From assembly GCA_964363305.1 (NCBI GenBank), contig CAYIHX010000018.1, forward strand, positions 4,189-68,188: 64,000 bases of DNA, in the 5' to 3' direction. Below the pieces are notes generated by a model. That model made no database searches. It was not told where the DNA came from and saw only the letters and a list, made by a program, of their open reading frames with translations. Source of the stretch: CAYIHX01 sp964363305 (GTDB lineage Bacteria; Bdellovibrionota; UBA1018). Every line of letters begins with the position of its first letter. Position 1 is the first letter of the stretch. A program made the position numbers and the translations under genes. Shown piece after piece: positions 1 to 8,928 of this stretch.

Positions 1-749
1 ACCAGCTGGATCAGTTCGGGGGATCGTCGAAATTCAGCGGGGATGAGAGCGACTCCGAGACCGAGTATCTGAAAAAGAAGCACGCATCCAAGCGTCACAA
101 CAAACAGTGTGGCTTCGGCTAAAATACTGATTTCACTGCCCTCACCACCCTTAAAGAAGCAACCCAACGTGAAGAAGCCAATCAAAAAAAACGACAAGGG
201 TCCTCCTGTGAACCTATTTATGCCAGGGACAAAATACGTAATCAGATTGGCAATAGCGGTAAGACCCATTCCAGTTACGAGAGCGGTTAAAAATCGCAAG
301 CTTGGTGGTCTTCGATTTTTTAATACGGCTCTCTTTACTTCATCCACTTGACTGTCAAGTAGGGGATAACCGTTGAAAAGCTCCAATTGACCTTCGGGGC
401 TGGCCGGTACTGTTGTCGTAATGCGTTCGAGAAGCGAGTTGCAGACCAACTGGTAGGCGTCTTCGCCGCCAAGCAATGGGCGCCGCAGCGCGATGACGAG
501 ACAGCCCGTATTTGAATCAAGCCTGGAGTTCTCCATTCCCTTTGGCTTCGGCTTAAGAAGGCGATCCTTAAGGGGCCGCCTTTCCGACTCTGGAAGATGA
601 AGAAGATTTATGACAACGGAATATTGATTATTTCTAATCTCCGACTGATTGAAGGCAACGACCACTCCCTGAACGCGCCCAAATATAGAATGCTCAGTTG
701 CAGAAAATCCTGGTTCAGACGCGAGTTTTGCTAGTACGGGATGTAGCAC
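1..749 (-). CDS. Membrane protein of unknown family, C-terminus beyond window edge
   Basis: An open frame of 249 codons begins with GTG at 749, preceded by an AAAGGAAAG ribosome site, and runs off the left edge without a stop. The first 150 residues are soluble and mixed alpha/beta. Three hydrophobic stretches follow at about residues 152-176, 183-200 and 210-237, so the protein is probably an inner-membrane protein with a cytoplasmic N-terminal domain. I do not recognise the family. The GTG start and missing stop make it easy to miss. Reading on the opposite strand gives only short broken frames. Confidence 0.7.
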   Translation of the reverse strand, partial: MLHPVLAKLASEPGFSATEHSIFGRVQGVVVAFNQSEIRNNQYSVVINLLHLPESERRPLKDRLLKPKPKGMENSRLDSNTGCLVIALRRPLLGGEDAYQLVCNSLLERITTTVPASPEGQLELFNGYPLLDSQVDEVKRAVLKNRRPPSLRFLTALVTGMGLTAIANLITYFVPGINRFTGGPLSFFLIGFFTLGCFFKGGEGSEISILAEATLFVVTLGCVLLFQILGLGVALIPAEFRRSPELIQL

Positions 750-822
750 GAGACTTTCCTTTTCGGAACGATACTATTCATCGTCAAGAGTATGTCACAA
801 ACTGCTCCCTTTGATGCTGGGG

Positions 823-1443
823 TTAAAGCTGAAGTCCTCCACCTAAGGCACCTTCGGCTAGAGTTGCTTGTTCTCCGAGGAAAATCTTGTGAATGGACGG
901 GCCACCTTCAAAAAATAAGAATATTTTTTCTGATGGATAAAACCGAAAACCAATTTTTCCTGAAAAAATATAATCAAAATCCGCACCGCCGATATCCATA
1001 TGCGAGGGAAACAAAAATACCTTCATTCCAAGGTAAGGTTCAAATTGATCCCATCGGCGCCCTAAAGTGAGAGAGGGGGCTACTGTGAATGCGCCTTCGC
1101 TACTGGTGTCATTGCTCGAAAAAATGACCTTGAGAAGCCGTAAAGTACGCCCCGTTTGTAGGCCTAGTGCCAGAGCAAAGCCATGATCGTCAGTATGAAG
1201 AAGACCTGCCCTTAGGCCTATGAGATAAGAGTAGACTTCATAATGCGCTCCAACCTCGAGCCAATCGGTAATGCCGAAGTCCCCTTTCCCTACGAATAAA
1301 AATTCACCTAAATGGTTTGCCGTCAGACCGCCGCTCGCTTCAAATTGGCCAGATTTCAGGGTGTCTGCAGGACGGACAACGGAAAATGTACCGCAGCCTG
1401 ACAAGAAAACCGCAACGGCAATGACGCCCATTCGAAAAATCAC
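823..1443 (-). CDS. Putative outer-membrane lipoprotein, beta-barrel-like
   Basis: The N-terminus has a signal peptide ending in a lipobox (FLSGC), so the mature protein should be lipidated. The rest is about 190 residues of alternating aromatic/polar strands with many glycines, ending in GGGLQL, which suggests a small beta-barrel or beta-rich periplasmic protein. An upstream in-frame ATG at 1461 exists, but an AAGGAG box lies inside that longer frame, six bases before the GTG at 1443, so I chose the GTG start. It is a single gene with no operon partner. No enzymatic motif is visible and the family is not recognised. Confidence 0.7.
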   Translation of the reverse strand: MIFRMGVIAVAVFLSGCGTFSVVRPADTLKSGQFEASGGLTANHLGEFLFVGKGDFGITDWLEVGAHYEVYSYLIGLRAGLLHTDDHGFALALGLQTGRTLRLLKVIFSSNDTSSEGAFTVAPSLTLGRRWDQFEPYLGMKVFLFPSHMDIGGADFDYIFSGKIGFRFYPSEKIFLFFEGGPSIHKIFLGEQATLAEGALGGGLQL

Positions 1444-1684
1444 TTCTATCTCCTTGCGCATGAGAGCTGTTCGACTATTTGTCGAGTTTAATTAGCACAC
1501 CATCTAAAATTTTCCCACACATGCACTAGACTCCAGTTGATCGTCAGGTTGAACCGCCGCCCTGACGACTCTGACAGCAGCATTTATAACCAATATTATA
1601 TTCCCGGCCTCCAAACCTCTCGGTGAGTTATTTTTGGAGAGAAACCAGAGCGGTTCGTCCGCTAGACTGGGCATCACTACCCAG

Positions 1685-2228
1685 ATGAACACCTTGGACC
1701 TGGTCACAGAACCCCATCTCCTCCTCGTCGACAGCGACCTACTCGACTTTCGATACGGCACAGGCGCTCAAGATCTTCGATTCCGTTGGCACGACGGGCT
1801 GGATTGCCATCAGTAATCTCAGAGGCCAGAGCGGACTCGAGTTTCTTGAGGCCCTCGCTCAGAGGACCCCCCTCCCGGTCGGGATGATCATCGCATCTGG
1901 GAACCCGGATCAGCCCGGAATGATCGGAAAAATTCAAAAAAAGTTCGGACGCCTCGGCGTTCCCGTCATCGCGCATGCCAAACCGTTTCAGCTAAGTGAC
2001 CTTCTCCTGGCAATTGCTGAAATCTGGGCGGCCTCCGTTCGCCCGCCGGGTGGCGCTCCACTCCGTCCGGTGCGTCATCATATCGGGGAGCCAGGGCTTT
2101 TGTTCGATTGCCGGGGTTTTCCGCTCTCCGAAGGCATCATATTTGGCGTCATATTTCCTCAGAAGGGGTGCTTTGCCTTGCTCGCCGCGACAGGTCAGAC
2201 CGTCCTGGGAATCCATAAGGATTCCTAA
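1685..2228 (+). pseudogene. Decayed response-regulator receiver domain
   Basis: The frame opening at 1685 encodes EPHLLLVDSD, which resembles the first strand and acidic pocket of a receiver domain. About 20 codons later that frame turns to nonsense, while the frame of 1884-2228 carries the rest of a receiver fold: FDTAQALKIFDS, then WIAISNLRGQSGLEFLEAL (the phospho-acceptor Asp position reads Asn), and AKPFQLSDLLLAIAEI at the conserved Lys-Pro-Phe end. A frameshift near 1740 and the lost Asp argue for a pseudogene. The last 60 codons to 2228 are not receiver-like. What the intact protein regulated cannot be told. Confidence 0.55.
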
Positions 2229-2288
2229 CAATGCGTAGGAGGTCTGAAATGAACGAATGGAACAAATGGGTGGACGAATTCCTCCGGC

Positions 2289-3284
2289 GTGCGGGTGGCG
2301 GGCTTCGTTTATTCCGCCTATGGCATCCTGCTCGCCACCAAAGACGGACTCGGCAACGACGCGACCGCGAACCCGCCGGTTCGCTTCGCGCATCTGTTTA
2401 CTGGACGCGAATTCGACATCGAGACCGGGCTCTACTACTTCCGGGCGCGCTACCTGGACCCGCTCATCGGCCGGTTCTTGCAAGTCGACCCGAAAGAGGG
2501 GAGCGCCGCGAGCCCGTCCACCATTATTCAGCGATACGCCTACGGAGGAAACAACCCGGTCTCCGCCATCGATCCGGATGGGCAGTTCTTCTTCTTGATC
2601 GGCGCTCTTTTTGCGGGAGCGGCCGTCGCGACGGTCTTCACCGTGGGCAAGGCGATCGTGACCGGTAAATGGGACTGGTCGTTCTTCGCGAAGGTGATGT
2701 CGGCGGCGATTGCGATCCCCATGGGGGCCGCCGTGGGGGTATGCTTGGCGATGACGATCGGGCCTGTCCTGGGAGCCGGGGCGCTTGCATCCGGCATTGC
2801 AATCGCCATAGGTTCGCTCGTGGGCGGACTCACAGCGGGACTACTCAATATGGCAGGTTACGCCATTGCCGGGTTCAGCTCACCCAGAGATCTTGCGGAA
2901 GCCTTCATGATCGGGTTTGCTGGAGGAGCCGCCCTGACGGGTATTGTGTCTTCCGTGATTGGGGTTACGGGTGGGGCAGCCGTTACGTCAGGTAATTTGA
3001 TGATGGCATGCATTCAGATCAATCCTGTCGCTGTCGCATTTGGGCTCACGGCATTTGCCCTAGCAGCGCTTTATTACTACACTGTACTAAAGCCAGAAAT
3101 GGAAGCAGGGGAGAAGGCCCTGGAGGGTATTTCTGATCCGACTTCCAATAATACCCCTGCCACAGGATGTGGCGGGTCGCCAACAAACATCGCGAAAACA
3201 ATATTGCGCCCAGGAGATAGTTATTTCAGAAGACGGTACAACAGGACCATCCTTCCTGCCTCCGATTGGTTCTCCATCGGCTAA
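2289..3284 (+). CDS. Orphan RHS-repeat C-terminal fragment with variable tip
   Basis: Residues 30-75 carry the RHS-associated core signature: FTGREFDIETGLYYFRARY, then a GRFLQVDP motif and NPVSAIDPDG, the usual boundary before a polymorphic tip. After this boundary come about 180 residues rich in Gly/Ala and hydrophobic segments, then a roughly 70-residue polar tail. No full-length RHS shell lies upstream. The RHS frame is open only from 2253, where it follows a stop, so this is a displaced 3' module rather than a whole gene. In known RHS systems such tips are toxins paired with an immunity gene directly downstream; here a gene starts 3 nt after the stop. Expression and toxicity are inference. 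GTG start uncertain. Confidence 0.65.
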   Translation: MRVAGFVYSAYGILLATKDGLGNDATANPPVRFAHLFTGREFDIETGLYYFRARYLDPLIGRFLQVDPKEGSAASPSTIIQRYAYGGNNPVSAIDPDGQFFFLIGALFAGAAVATVFTVGKAIVTGKWDWSFFAKVMSAAIAIPMGAAVGVCLAMTIGPVLGAGALASGIAIAIGSLVGGLTAGLLNMAGYAIAGFSSPRDLAEAFMIGFAGGAALTGIVSSVIGVTGGAAVTSGNLMMACIQINPVAVAFGLTAFALAALYYYTVLKPEMEAGEKALEGISDPTSNNTPATGCGGSPTNIAKTILRPGDSYFRRRYNRTILPASDWFSIG

Positions 3285-3287
3285 TAA

Positions 3288-3785
3288 ATGAAGACATCAA
3301 AAAGAAAAATAAATGAAATCGACAGTCCGTCGAACGTAAAATCACTCCTAGAGGCCTTCGTCTATGTATGGCCTTGGGTTGAAAATTATACGCTCTTGGA
3401 TGCACTTCAAAAAAAGTCCATCCCATTCTCTGAAAGGGGATCAAACCTCGACCCATCAATTCGGAAAAACAAGTCTGGAAATGGGCCACACTATTCTGAA
3501 GCGTTTAAATTCATCGCCCTCGGTAGTGCGCTTCCAATATTCGTGTTGGCGAAGGAAATCATAGATGTATTACCTTCCTTCGGAAAATTTTCAGTTGTTC
3601 TAGAAATGATTCCCGCCTCCGTTCGGCACCTGGGTCCTTTGATCATCACAATGATCCTTGCTCGGGTGCGGGCTCATTTTGTTGATCGCACGTTTTGGAG
3701 GAAGTTCAGAACATTAGAGTTCACGATCTGTCTGCTCGAGGAGTTCGGGCTCGCCATCTATCTTCTATACCTGCGATTACTCTAA
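3288..3785 (+). CDS. Unknown membrane protein, candidate immunity partner of the RHS tip
   Basis: This 165-residue protein starts 3 nt after the RHS fragment stops, so the two are probably cotranscribed. The first 80 residues are polar. Hydrophobic helices follow at about residues 82-100, 118-132 and near the C-terminus (FGLAIYLLYLRLL). The region is more AT-rich than its surroundings, as is common for acquired RHS tip/immunity cassettes. No family is recognised; the immunity role is inferred only from position. Confidence 0.5.
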   Translation: MKTSKRKINEIDSPSNVKSLLEAFVYVWPWVENYTLLDALQKKSIPFSERGSNLDPSIRKNKSGNGPHYSEAFKFIALGSALPIFVLAKEIIDVLPSFGKFSVVLEMIPASVRHLGPLIITMILARVRAHFVDRTFWRKFRTLEFTICLLEEFGLAIYLLYLRLL

Positions 3786-3835
3786 ATTCGGGTGCACCCC
3801 AATGAAGAGAGCAGACCTGGGAGCCGCATAAATTC

Positions 3836-4288
3836 ATGAAAAACAGAAAATATTCAGTATTAAGGATTTTTATTTTCAACTTAATTGCGCTCGTGGTCGT
3901 AACACTGGTGGCCTTAAGGTTTAAAGCCTGTATCGCGTCCCACCTATGGAAACCAACCTATGTGGCGAGTCCTAAGCTATAAGGAGCGGACGATGCTGCA
4001 TGGCTACGAAGGGGACGATGGCCGCGTGAAAAAAGGACAAAAAAAGTTTTATCTAGCGCAAAAGTGCGAGGAGACAGAATCTCGATGGACTCACATAAAG
4101 GTGATCCGATCTTTACGGATTTAATTGTAACGGACCGAAACAGTTCTCTATTTCCAAAATACACTGACCATCACATTCGATATCTTATCTTACTTGTTCC
4201 GGTCCTGATTACCTTTCTGTTCGTTGCGGTCGTCCGCAAGATACTTCGAAAACAACGACGGCGGGAGCTTGAGCGGCGGGGACAGTAG
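3836..4288 (+). pseudogene. Frameshifted small membrane protein
   Basis: A 48-codon frame from ATG 3836 encodes a single hydrophobic helix (IFNLIALVVVTLVALRF) and stops at 3982. An overlapping +1 frame from about 3960 gives a protein-like polar stretch (LHGYEGDDGRVKKGQ, then KKFYLAQKCEETESRWTHIK) to a stop near 4125. Sense then returns to the first frame, which ends in a second helix (YLILLVPVLITFLFVAVV) and a basic tail at 4288. Joining the three pieces gives one plausible protein of about 150 residues with two membrane helices and an exported loop, so two compensating frameshifts are likely. Alternatively these are separate tiny ORFs. Like the preceding gene it is AT-rich and may belong to the same acquired cassette. 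Confidence 0.4.
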
Positions 4289-4401
4289 CAGACGCGCGGA
4301 CTAGAATGTCGCCATAGCGGCCATCGCTGCGCAACCGTTAGAACCCCTTCCGCAGGGCCATCATTCCGTGGTATTCTAAAAACTACCGGGAGCAGTCACC
4401 G

Positions 4402-5520
4402 ATGAGCACCATGGATGGTATGAAGTGGTCCCGCAAGGGGCTCAAGGTCTGGCAGACGTGGACCTCCGATTGGCGCGGCCATAAAATCATTCTAAAAAAT
4501 AGGTTCAGCCTCCTCATTTTTGGAACTGGCGAAGAAGTGTACGTCGATGACAGATTGGTCTTCCTCAACAAGGCCGTCCTCAATTTGTCGCCTTTAGATG
4601 TAATATTCCAAGTCACATTGCCAGAGCCAGGTTCCATCACCGCAAGGCTCCGGGGCGGGATGATTTGGCCGACAGGCCGCCCCGGTCTCAAACTTTTCTT
4701 CAATGAAGAACTTGTCGCGGGGGATATCAAAAAGCGTTTCAAGCGCTGGTGGGAGATCTGTCTCCTTTGCGGTCTCATGAGCCTACTTCTCGCAGCGCCG
4801 ATTGCCGCGATGGAGTGGGCAAGAGTCCGACAGGTTCAGCAGAGGGCGGAGTTCGAGTGGGTGAGCAGTGATGAGGCTGTTTTGAGACCGCCCCTTTGCG
4901 ACCAGGCAGGTACCCTTCAGTTCAGGTTTAAGCGGGACTTGATCCATCGAGAACGTGTTTCAGAGTTTTCAGTTGAGGACGCTTCCGGGAAGAAACTCCA
5001 GGGCCTTGACGAAGCGACGAAGTATCTGACCTGGGCGGGGCTTATTCGGACACACACCCTCACGATCATCGATTACAACTACGACGGATGTAAAGACCTC
5101 GCCATCTACTCGCCGGGCGACGATCCTTCTCGGAATGCGTACAGCGTGCATGTGTGGCTCTTGAACCCGGAGTCTCGTCGCTTTGAGTATCACCCGGGCC
5201 TGTCAGCAATTCCTTCTGCCTACCCAAAGCGTAATCAAAAAAAGATGGTGTGGGGTTGGAACAATAGCCTTGATCGCTCAAGCCTTCGCGTCGTCTACTA
5301 TTCGTGGCGTTCGGATGGGCAGCTCGAACTGAAGCGCCGATTGCATCAGGAGATCCAAGAGTCGGGAACTCGAGTCCTTCACATACGAAAGGTGTTCGAT
5401 GTATCAAACGGGAAAGACGAAACACTGATTTGTGACGCGGAGTTCTCCAGAGCAAAGACACAGTTCAAGACAGGTAATCCCGAGTCTTGTCTGGCAAATG
5501 ACTTTTGGCTCTCTCAATAG
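4402..5520 (+). CDS. Single-span membrane protein with XAC2610/FG-GAP-like repeat
   Basis: The 372-residue protein has a cytoplasmic N-terminal part of about 110 residues (beta-rich, with a GTGEEVYVDDRLV segment), one membrane helix at about 116-138 (ICLLCGLMSLLLAAPIAAM), and an external domain. That domain contains DYNYDGCKDLAIYS followed by a Val-Trp-Leu-Leu-Asn-Pro stretch, the pattern of the XAC2610/VCBS-like beta repeat that often carries a Ca-binding loop (D-x-N-x-D-G). It is monocistronic, downstream of the RHS region. A function in protection or adhesion would be speculation. Confidence 0.65.
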   Translation: MSTMDGMKWSRKGLKVWQTWTSDWRGHKIILKNRFSLLIFGTGEEVYVDDRLVFLNKAVLNLSPLDVIFQVTLPEPGSITARLRGGMIWPTGRPGLKLFFNEELVAGDIKKRFKRWWEICLLCGLMSLLLAAPIAAMEWARVRQVQQRAEFEWVSSDEAVLRPPLCDQAGTLQFRFKRDLIHRERVSEFSVEDASGKKLQGLDEATKYLTWAGLIRTHTLTIIDYNYDGCKDLAIYSPGDDPSRNAYSVHVWLLNPESRRFEYHPGLSAIPSAYPKRNQKKMVWGWNNSLDRSSLRVVYYSWRSDGQLELKRRLHQEIQESGTRVLHIRKVFDVSNGKDETLICDAEFSRAKTQFKTGNPESCLANDFWLSQ

Positions 5521-5754
5521 CTGAGTCAAAGCGAGCCTAAGTCACGGTCGGACTGCCTCGGTAGTCTTCTGGCTATCGGCCGGTCCTTAGGACGAATAGG
5601 GCCTTTGTGAACTTCCACCAACTTTCTCTCTGCGGTCCACTTCGCCCGATATATATTGTCGAACCAAGTTTCAGCGCTACTTACTGAAAAGTGTTTTTTT
5701 ATTCGTATGCAAACTCCTGCTTTGGAGAATCTCTATGTCTGATTTCGGAACGAC

Positions 5755-6012
5755 CTACGCGACCTGTAACGTGACCCTGAGCCCCAAATTCTGAGCGATG
5801 TCGATGAGCCGATCCGTAGAAACGTGGGTCGTGTTGCCATTGAGGATCGCGGTAACCACCGTCCTCCCGACGCCCGCGCGTTTGGCCGCTTCGGCGTGGG
5901 TCAGGCCCTTTCGTTTAACGGTTTTTTTAATCGCAAGGACCAGATCGGTCCGCATATCGATCTTGGCTGCCTTGCCCTTGGGGAGCTTCAGAGCCCGGCC
6001 CAGCTCTTTCAT
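5755..6012 (-). CDS. HigA-type XRE antitoxin
   Basis: This is an 85-residue protein with one XRE helix-turn-helix at about residues 37-75 (GLTHAEAAKRAGVGRTVVT, then the recognition helix, then STDRLIDIAQNLGLRV). The length and the MRTDLVLAIK lead-in match the HigA family. Its start overlaps the preceding toxin-like gene by 4 nt (ATGA), the normal higB-higA order. It should repress its own promoter through the inverted repeat at 6236-6257. The partner toxin appears shortened, so it may now be an orphan regulator. Confidence 0.8.
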   Translation of the reverse strand: MKELGRALKLPKGKAAKIDMRTDLVLAIKKTVKRKGLTHAEAAKRAGVGRTVVTAILNGNTTHVSTDRLIDIAQNLGLRVTLQVA

Positions 6013-6224
6013 CGTTTTTTTCCTGTTTCGATCTCGATCGTGGGCGTCTTTTCGGCCTTCTTCTTAAAACTGTGGAAGACCAAAATCGCGTTTTTGAGCT
6101 TTACATAGTCTAACGAAGCCCCTTTCGCCACCAGAGCCAAAAGCTCCATGATCTGGGAACGGGTAAATACGTCCACCGATTTCAAATCCTTCTCTATTTT
6201 CCTATGGATTCGGACCGGCTTCAT
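6009..6224 (-). pseudogene. Internally shortened HigB/Gp49-like toxin
   Basis: The 71 residues begin like a RelE/HigB (Gp49-like) toxin helix pair (VFTRSQIMELLALVAKGASL) and end with the family's typical tail (AILVFHSFKKKAEKTP...). The 30-40 residues that normally lie between, with the core beta-strands and the basic catalytic residues (L-x-E-x-R ... Y-R), are absent. Intact members are about 100-120 residues. It therefore looks like an in-frame internal deletion that should kill the mRNA-cleaving activity while keeping the operon readable. It is translationally coupled to the higA-like gene. A short natural variant cannot be excluded. Confidence 0.6.
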
Positions 6225-6235
6225 ATCTGCCCCAG

Positions 6236-6257
6236 TATGTCATAAATTTGTGACATA
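6236..6257 (-). promoter_or_regulatory. Inverted-repeat operator of the higBA-like pair
   Basis: Perfect 7-bp arms TATGTCA and TGACATA are separated by 8 bp, starting 12 bp upstream of the toxin ATG at 6224. Position and symmetry fit an autoregulatory HigA operator. Confidence 0.6.
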
Positions 6258-6423
6258 GCACGACTTTTTGGAATCCTTTGAATTCCAGTGGCTGAGTGGG
6301 CCCGCCCCTGGCGTGCTAGGACGTCTTCCTCATCTCCTCGCGGAGCTTTTCGCTCATCAAGGTTGCGTAGTCGCTATGGGAGGTTTTCTTGGCGGCTTCT
6401 TTGAATGCGGCGAGAGTCTCCGC

Positions 6424-7098
6424 TTACCGTGCGTCTTCGATCACATCCACATGATCAAAACTGAAATACTCCACCTCCGTAGGCAGGCTTTCACCGCGCC
6501 AGTTTTCCCGCGTCTCCGTCTCGATCGTTCGCGTAAAATAGGCGCGCACGCGCGGTCCCTCGCCTGGAGTCAGCCCGAAACGTAACTCGCGATAGAATCG
6601 TCCGGCACCATCGCGCAAGAAATAATTGTGATTGATGTCTGCCACTTCTCGCTCGTGGGTGAGTTCCGCGCCTTCCAATTTATGCTGATCAACGGACCCG
6701 CTTCCTAGGTACCACCGGTACTCAACCAGGGTACTTTGACAGGAGGCGGTACGTGCGCCACCAGTCTGCTGAATCAATCCATAGAAACGAACCGTTTGAG
6801 CCGCATTCGAGCGATCGTCGTGCACTGAAAGGCGGTAGGCATCCAACATCCCGCAGCCGATCCGCATGGTAATCGAAATCACCGCCGCGCCTTGTTCCCG
6901 ATATTCCACCGGCCCCAATGAAACGGATCGAATCCAAAGTGGATGATCACCGGTGGGTTGAATATAAAGGCATTCAAACGGAATCCGTTCGTTCGTCATC
7001 ATCACTTGCGCACAGTCCACCTCTTGAGCAAAGACGGTCGACTCGGCTGCAAACAAAAAATTTGCCGCTGCTACGGCGATGCACATTCCCGTTTTCAC
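6424..7098 (-). CDS. Exported protein of unknown family
   Basis: The 224-residue protein has a Sec signal peptide (hydrophobic core to about residue 24, ...STVFAQ). The mature part is beta-rich with about five cysteines. It is the last gene of a four-gene leftward operon in which each start overlaps the previous stop by 4 nt (ATGA); here the overlap is 7095-7098. No motif for an enzyme was found. The shared organisation suggests that all four exported products work together or are co-regulated. Confidence 0.7.
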   Translation of the reverse strand: MKTGMCIAVAAANFLFAAESTVFAQEVDCAQVMMTNERIPFECLYIQPTGDHPLWIRSVSLGPVEYREQGAAVISITMRIGCGMLDAYRLSVHDDRSNAAQTVRFYGLIQQTGGARTASCQSTLVEYRWYLGSGSVDQHKLEGAELTHEREVADINHNYFLRDGAGRFYRELRFGLTPGEGPRVRAYFTRTIETETRENWRGESLPTEVEYFSFDHVDVIEDAR

Positions 7099-7436
7099 GT
7101 GTCACCTCCGATGAAGAAGCAAATCAGGCGGGGGTCCGAACTCGGGGTATTCAACACGCAGCTCATCGGTCGATAGCCGGCGTGGATAAATTTAGAGATC
7201 GCGGCTGAAGAGCGCTCATCCGCACCGATCCGCTCGCCTGCGGGCCTAATTTGCAAATTAATTTCCACAGTCAAATCTTGTGAAGTTTGACCGTCGCAGG
7301 AGTAATTGACCTGATTCAGGTGACGCCCCATCATCCACAGGGTGCAGGCCGTATGCCCTCTTTCCACCGCAGCGAAAGCCGTGCCGTTCAACATTGCCAG
7401 TCCCAAAACCATTCCCACTGCCATGTTCTTCTTCAT
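7095..7436 (-). CDS. Small exported protein of unknown family
   Basis: This is a 113-residue protein with a clear signal peptide (MKKNMAVGMVLGLAMLNG..., cleavage near AFA-A). The mature 90 residues contain four cysteines (TACTLW, YSCDG, MSCVL, LICFF), compatible with two periplasmic disulfides. Its start overlaps the upstream gene by 4 nt and its stop overlaps the next start by 4 nt, so translation is coupled in the exported-protein operon. No family recognised. Confidence 0.7.
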   Translation of the reverse strand: MKKNMAVGMVLGLAMLNGTAFAAVERGHTACTLWMMGRHLNQVNYSCDGQTSQDLTVEINLQIRPAGERIGADERSSAAISKFIHAGYRPMSCVLNTPSSDPRLICFFIGGDT

Positions 7437-8194
7437 TGCGAGTCTCCTTCATTTTCTTTCATATTCGGGCCACAGGCCACCACCAACTGATCCAACAAAC
7501 GTGCTTGATCGATCGCGATCGATCGTTCGCGCATTTCTTCCGGAAACTGAGTTTGTATTTCGAGTACGACCATCGGCGCCGTCGTCACGGTAGTCATGGT
7601 AACCGCGCGCGCCCGCGCCTCTGGTTCGACCGTCGTGAGCTCTTGGTGCCGGGAGGCTGGCAAGCTATCCAGAGTCACGAGCCACCGGTGAGGAGCAAAA
7701 CTCCCCAGTTCGATCCGGGCCAAACGCCGCTCGCCTTGATAGGAAAATTCGACACGTCCCTCATCGACCGCCAAGGACCAACCCGATTCGAATTGATGAC
7801 GCATACGTATGTAGCCCCGGCCCGTCGCGCCCTGCACGAAGAAGACGGCAGGTGCCTCATTCAGCAGGGAGTACCGAAGCAGGACTGCCCGTTCACCTGG
7901 ACCCACGTGCACCGCCTGAACATAGGTCTCTCCCAGGTCTGGACCGTCTCCTAAAAGGTCCATCCGCGTGATCCGAAACCCCTCGACCGTTTCTCCGTCG
8001 GAGATTCGACGCCGCACTTCTGAGGTCAGACGAAAACGCTGAGGGTCTGTCGATTCAATACGGATCTCTTCCACCGGAAGCGGACGCCGCACATCCAGCT
8101 GGCACCGGAGGCCGGGGCGAAGCGTCGGGGGTTCATCTGCTCGTGTGGTTTGTCCCAAAAGAGCTAAAATTAAAATCAATCTGATCATCTTCAT
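7433..8194 (-). CDS. Exported protein of unknown family
   Basis: I place the start at ATG 8194: GGGAGGTG precedes it, a signal peptide (MKMIRLILILALLGQTTRA) follows, and it restores the 4-nt ATGA overlap with the upstream gene. The open frame continues 51 codons further upstream, but those codons lie antisense-like inside the neighbour. The mature protein (about 235 residues) is rich in beta-strands with few motifs and only two cysteines. It is the second gene of the exported-protein operon. The function is unknown. Confidence 0.7.
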   Translation of the reverse strand: MKMIRLILILALLGQTTRADEPPTLRPGLRCQLDVRRPLPVEEIRIESTDPQRFRLTSEVRRRISDGETVEGFRITRMDLLGDGPDLGETYVQAVHVGPGERAVLLRYSLLNEAPAVFFVQGATGRGYIRMRHQFESGWSLAVDEGRVEFSYQGERRLARIELGSFAPHRWLVTLDSLPASRHQELTTVEPEARARAVTMTTVTTAPMVVLEIQTQFPEEMRERSIAIDQARLLDQLVVACGPNMKENEGDSQ

Positions 8195-8928
8195 TGAACA
8201 CCTCCCGCGCCCTGGCGGTCGTAACAGTCGAAAACTGACGCCGGAGTCCCGATCCAGGATCCCGAGCTTCCCACCGAAACATCCGAATAGAGACCCATGT
8301 CGAAGCCGGGTTCGCCGGGATGGAGGATGTGCCGATGGACCCGGCACACGGTCTCAGCAGCTTGGTAAGCGGCGCTTGCGGAGCGACCCCGAACCTCATC
8401 GATCAAATCGATCACCGTGATTTGGCCACCAAAGTTATGGACGCCACATTTCACATTGCACGCCCAGCGTTGATCGCGGGCCTCCCCGCGTAGTCGCAGT
8501 ACTTCGCGATAAAATTGGCTCGAAACGGCATAATGATCTTGCTCCATCGCCAATAGACCGAGCAGCTCATGGAAAGTGATGACGAGTTGAGCATCTGCCG
8601 AAATTCCCATCCAACAGGGAATACTGAGCCGGATTCGCCGAACCGGTTGCGATTCGTTTGAGAAGCAGACGGTGCGGCCGCTCACCTGAAATGAAGACTC
8701 GTCGGTGGGGTCGAGTATGAGGTCCGGGGTCATCAGCCCCTCAATCTGCTCGGCAGTTAATCCACCGAGTAGAGTAGGATCCATCCGCCGTATCCAGTCC
8801 GCGACCTCCTGCGCTTTGGCCACAAATGAGAGCGCCACCGGGTGACCACCGTGTGCGCCCGACCCCTCTTCAGCGTGAACCGACGCCGTACCTAACGCGG
8901 CGAGAATCATCAAAATTTGGACCTTCAT
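8191..8928 (-). CDS. Exported protein with HELLGL motif
   Basis: The 245-residue protein has a signal peptide (MKVQILMILAALGTASVHA) and a His-rich mature N-terminus (GAHGGHP). Near the middle is VITFHELLGLLAMEQDHY. The HE-x-x-G core resembles a metalloprotease helix but lacks the second zinc His, so no protease claim is made. A CNVKCGVHNFGG pair of cysteines follows. It is the first exported gene of the operon and overlaps by 4 nt the end of the broken TIGR02147 regulator (8925-8928), the same arrangement as the intact pair at 12067-14063. Confidence 0.7.
   Translation of the reverse strand: MKVQILMILAALGTASVHAEEGSGAHGGHPVALSFVAKAQEVADWIRRMDPTLLGGLTAEQIEGLMTPDLILDPTDESSFQVSGRTVCFSNESQPVRRIRLSIPCWMGISADAQLVITFHELLGLLAMEQDHYAVSSQFYREVLRLRGEARDQRWACNVKCGVHNFGGQITVIDLIDEVRGRSASAAYQAAETVCRVHRHILHPGEPGFDMGLYSDVSVGSSGSWIGTPASVFDCYDRQGAGGVQ

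Noticed and set aside
8191..8928. HELLGL as a zinc protease motif
   Set aside because: The second zinc-binding His is a Gly and no third ligand pattern is visible.
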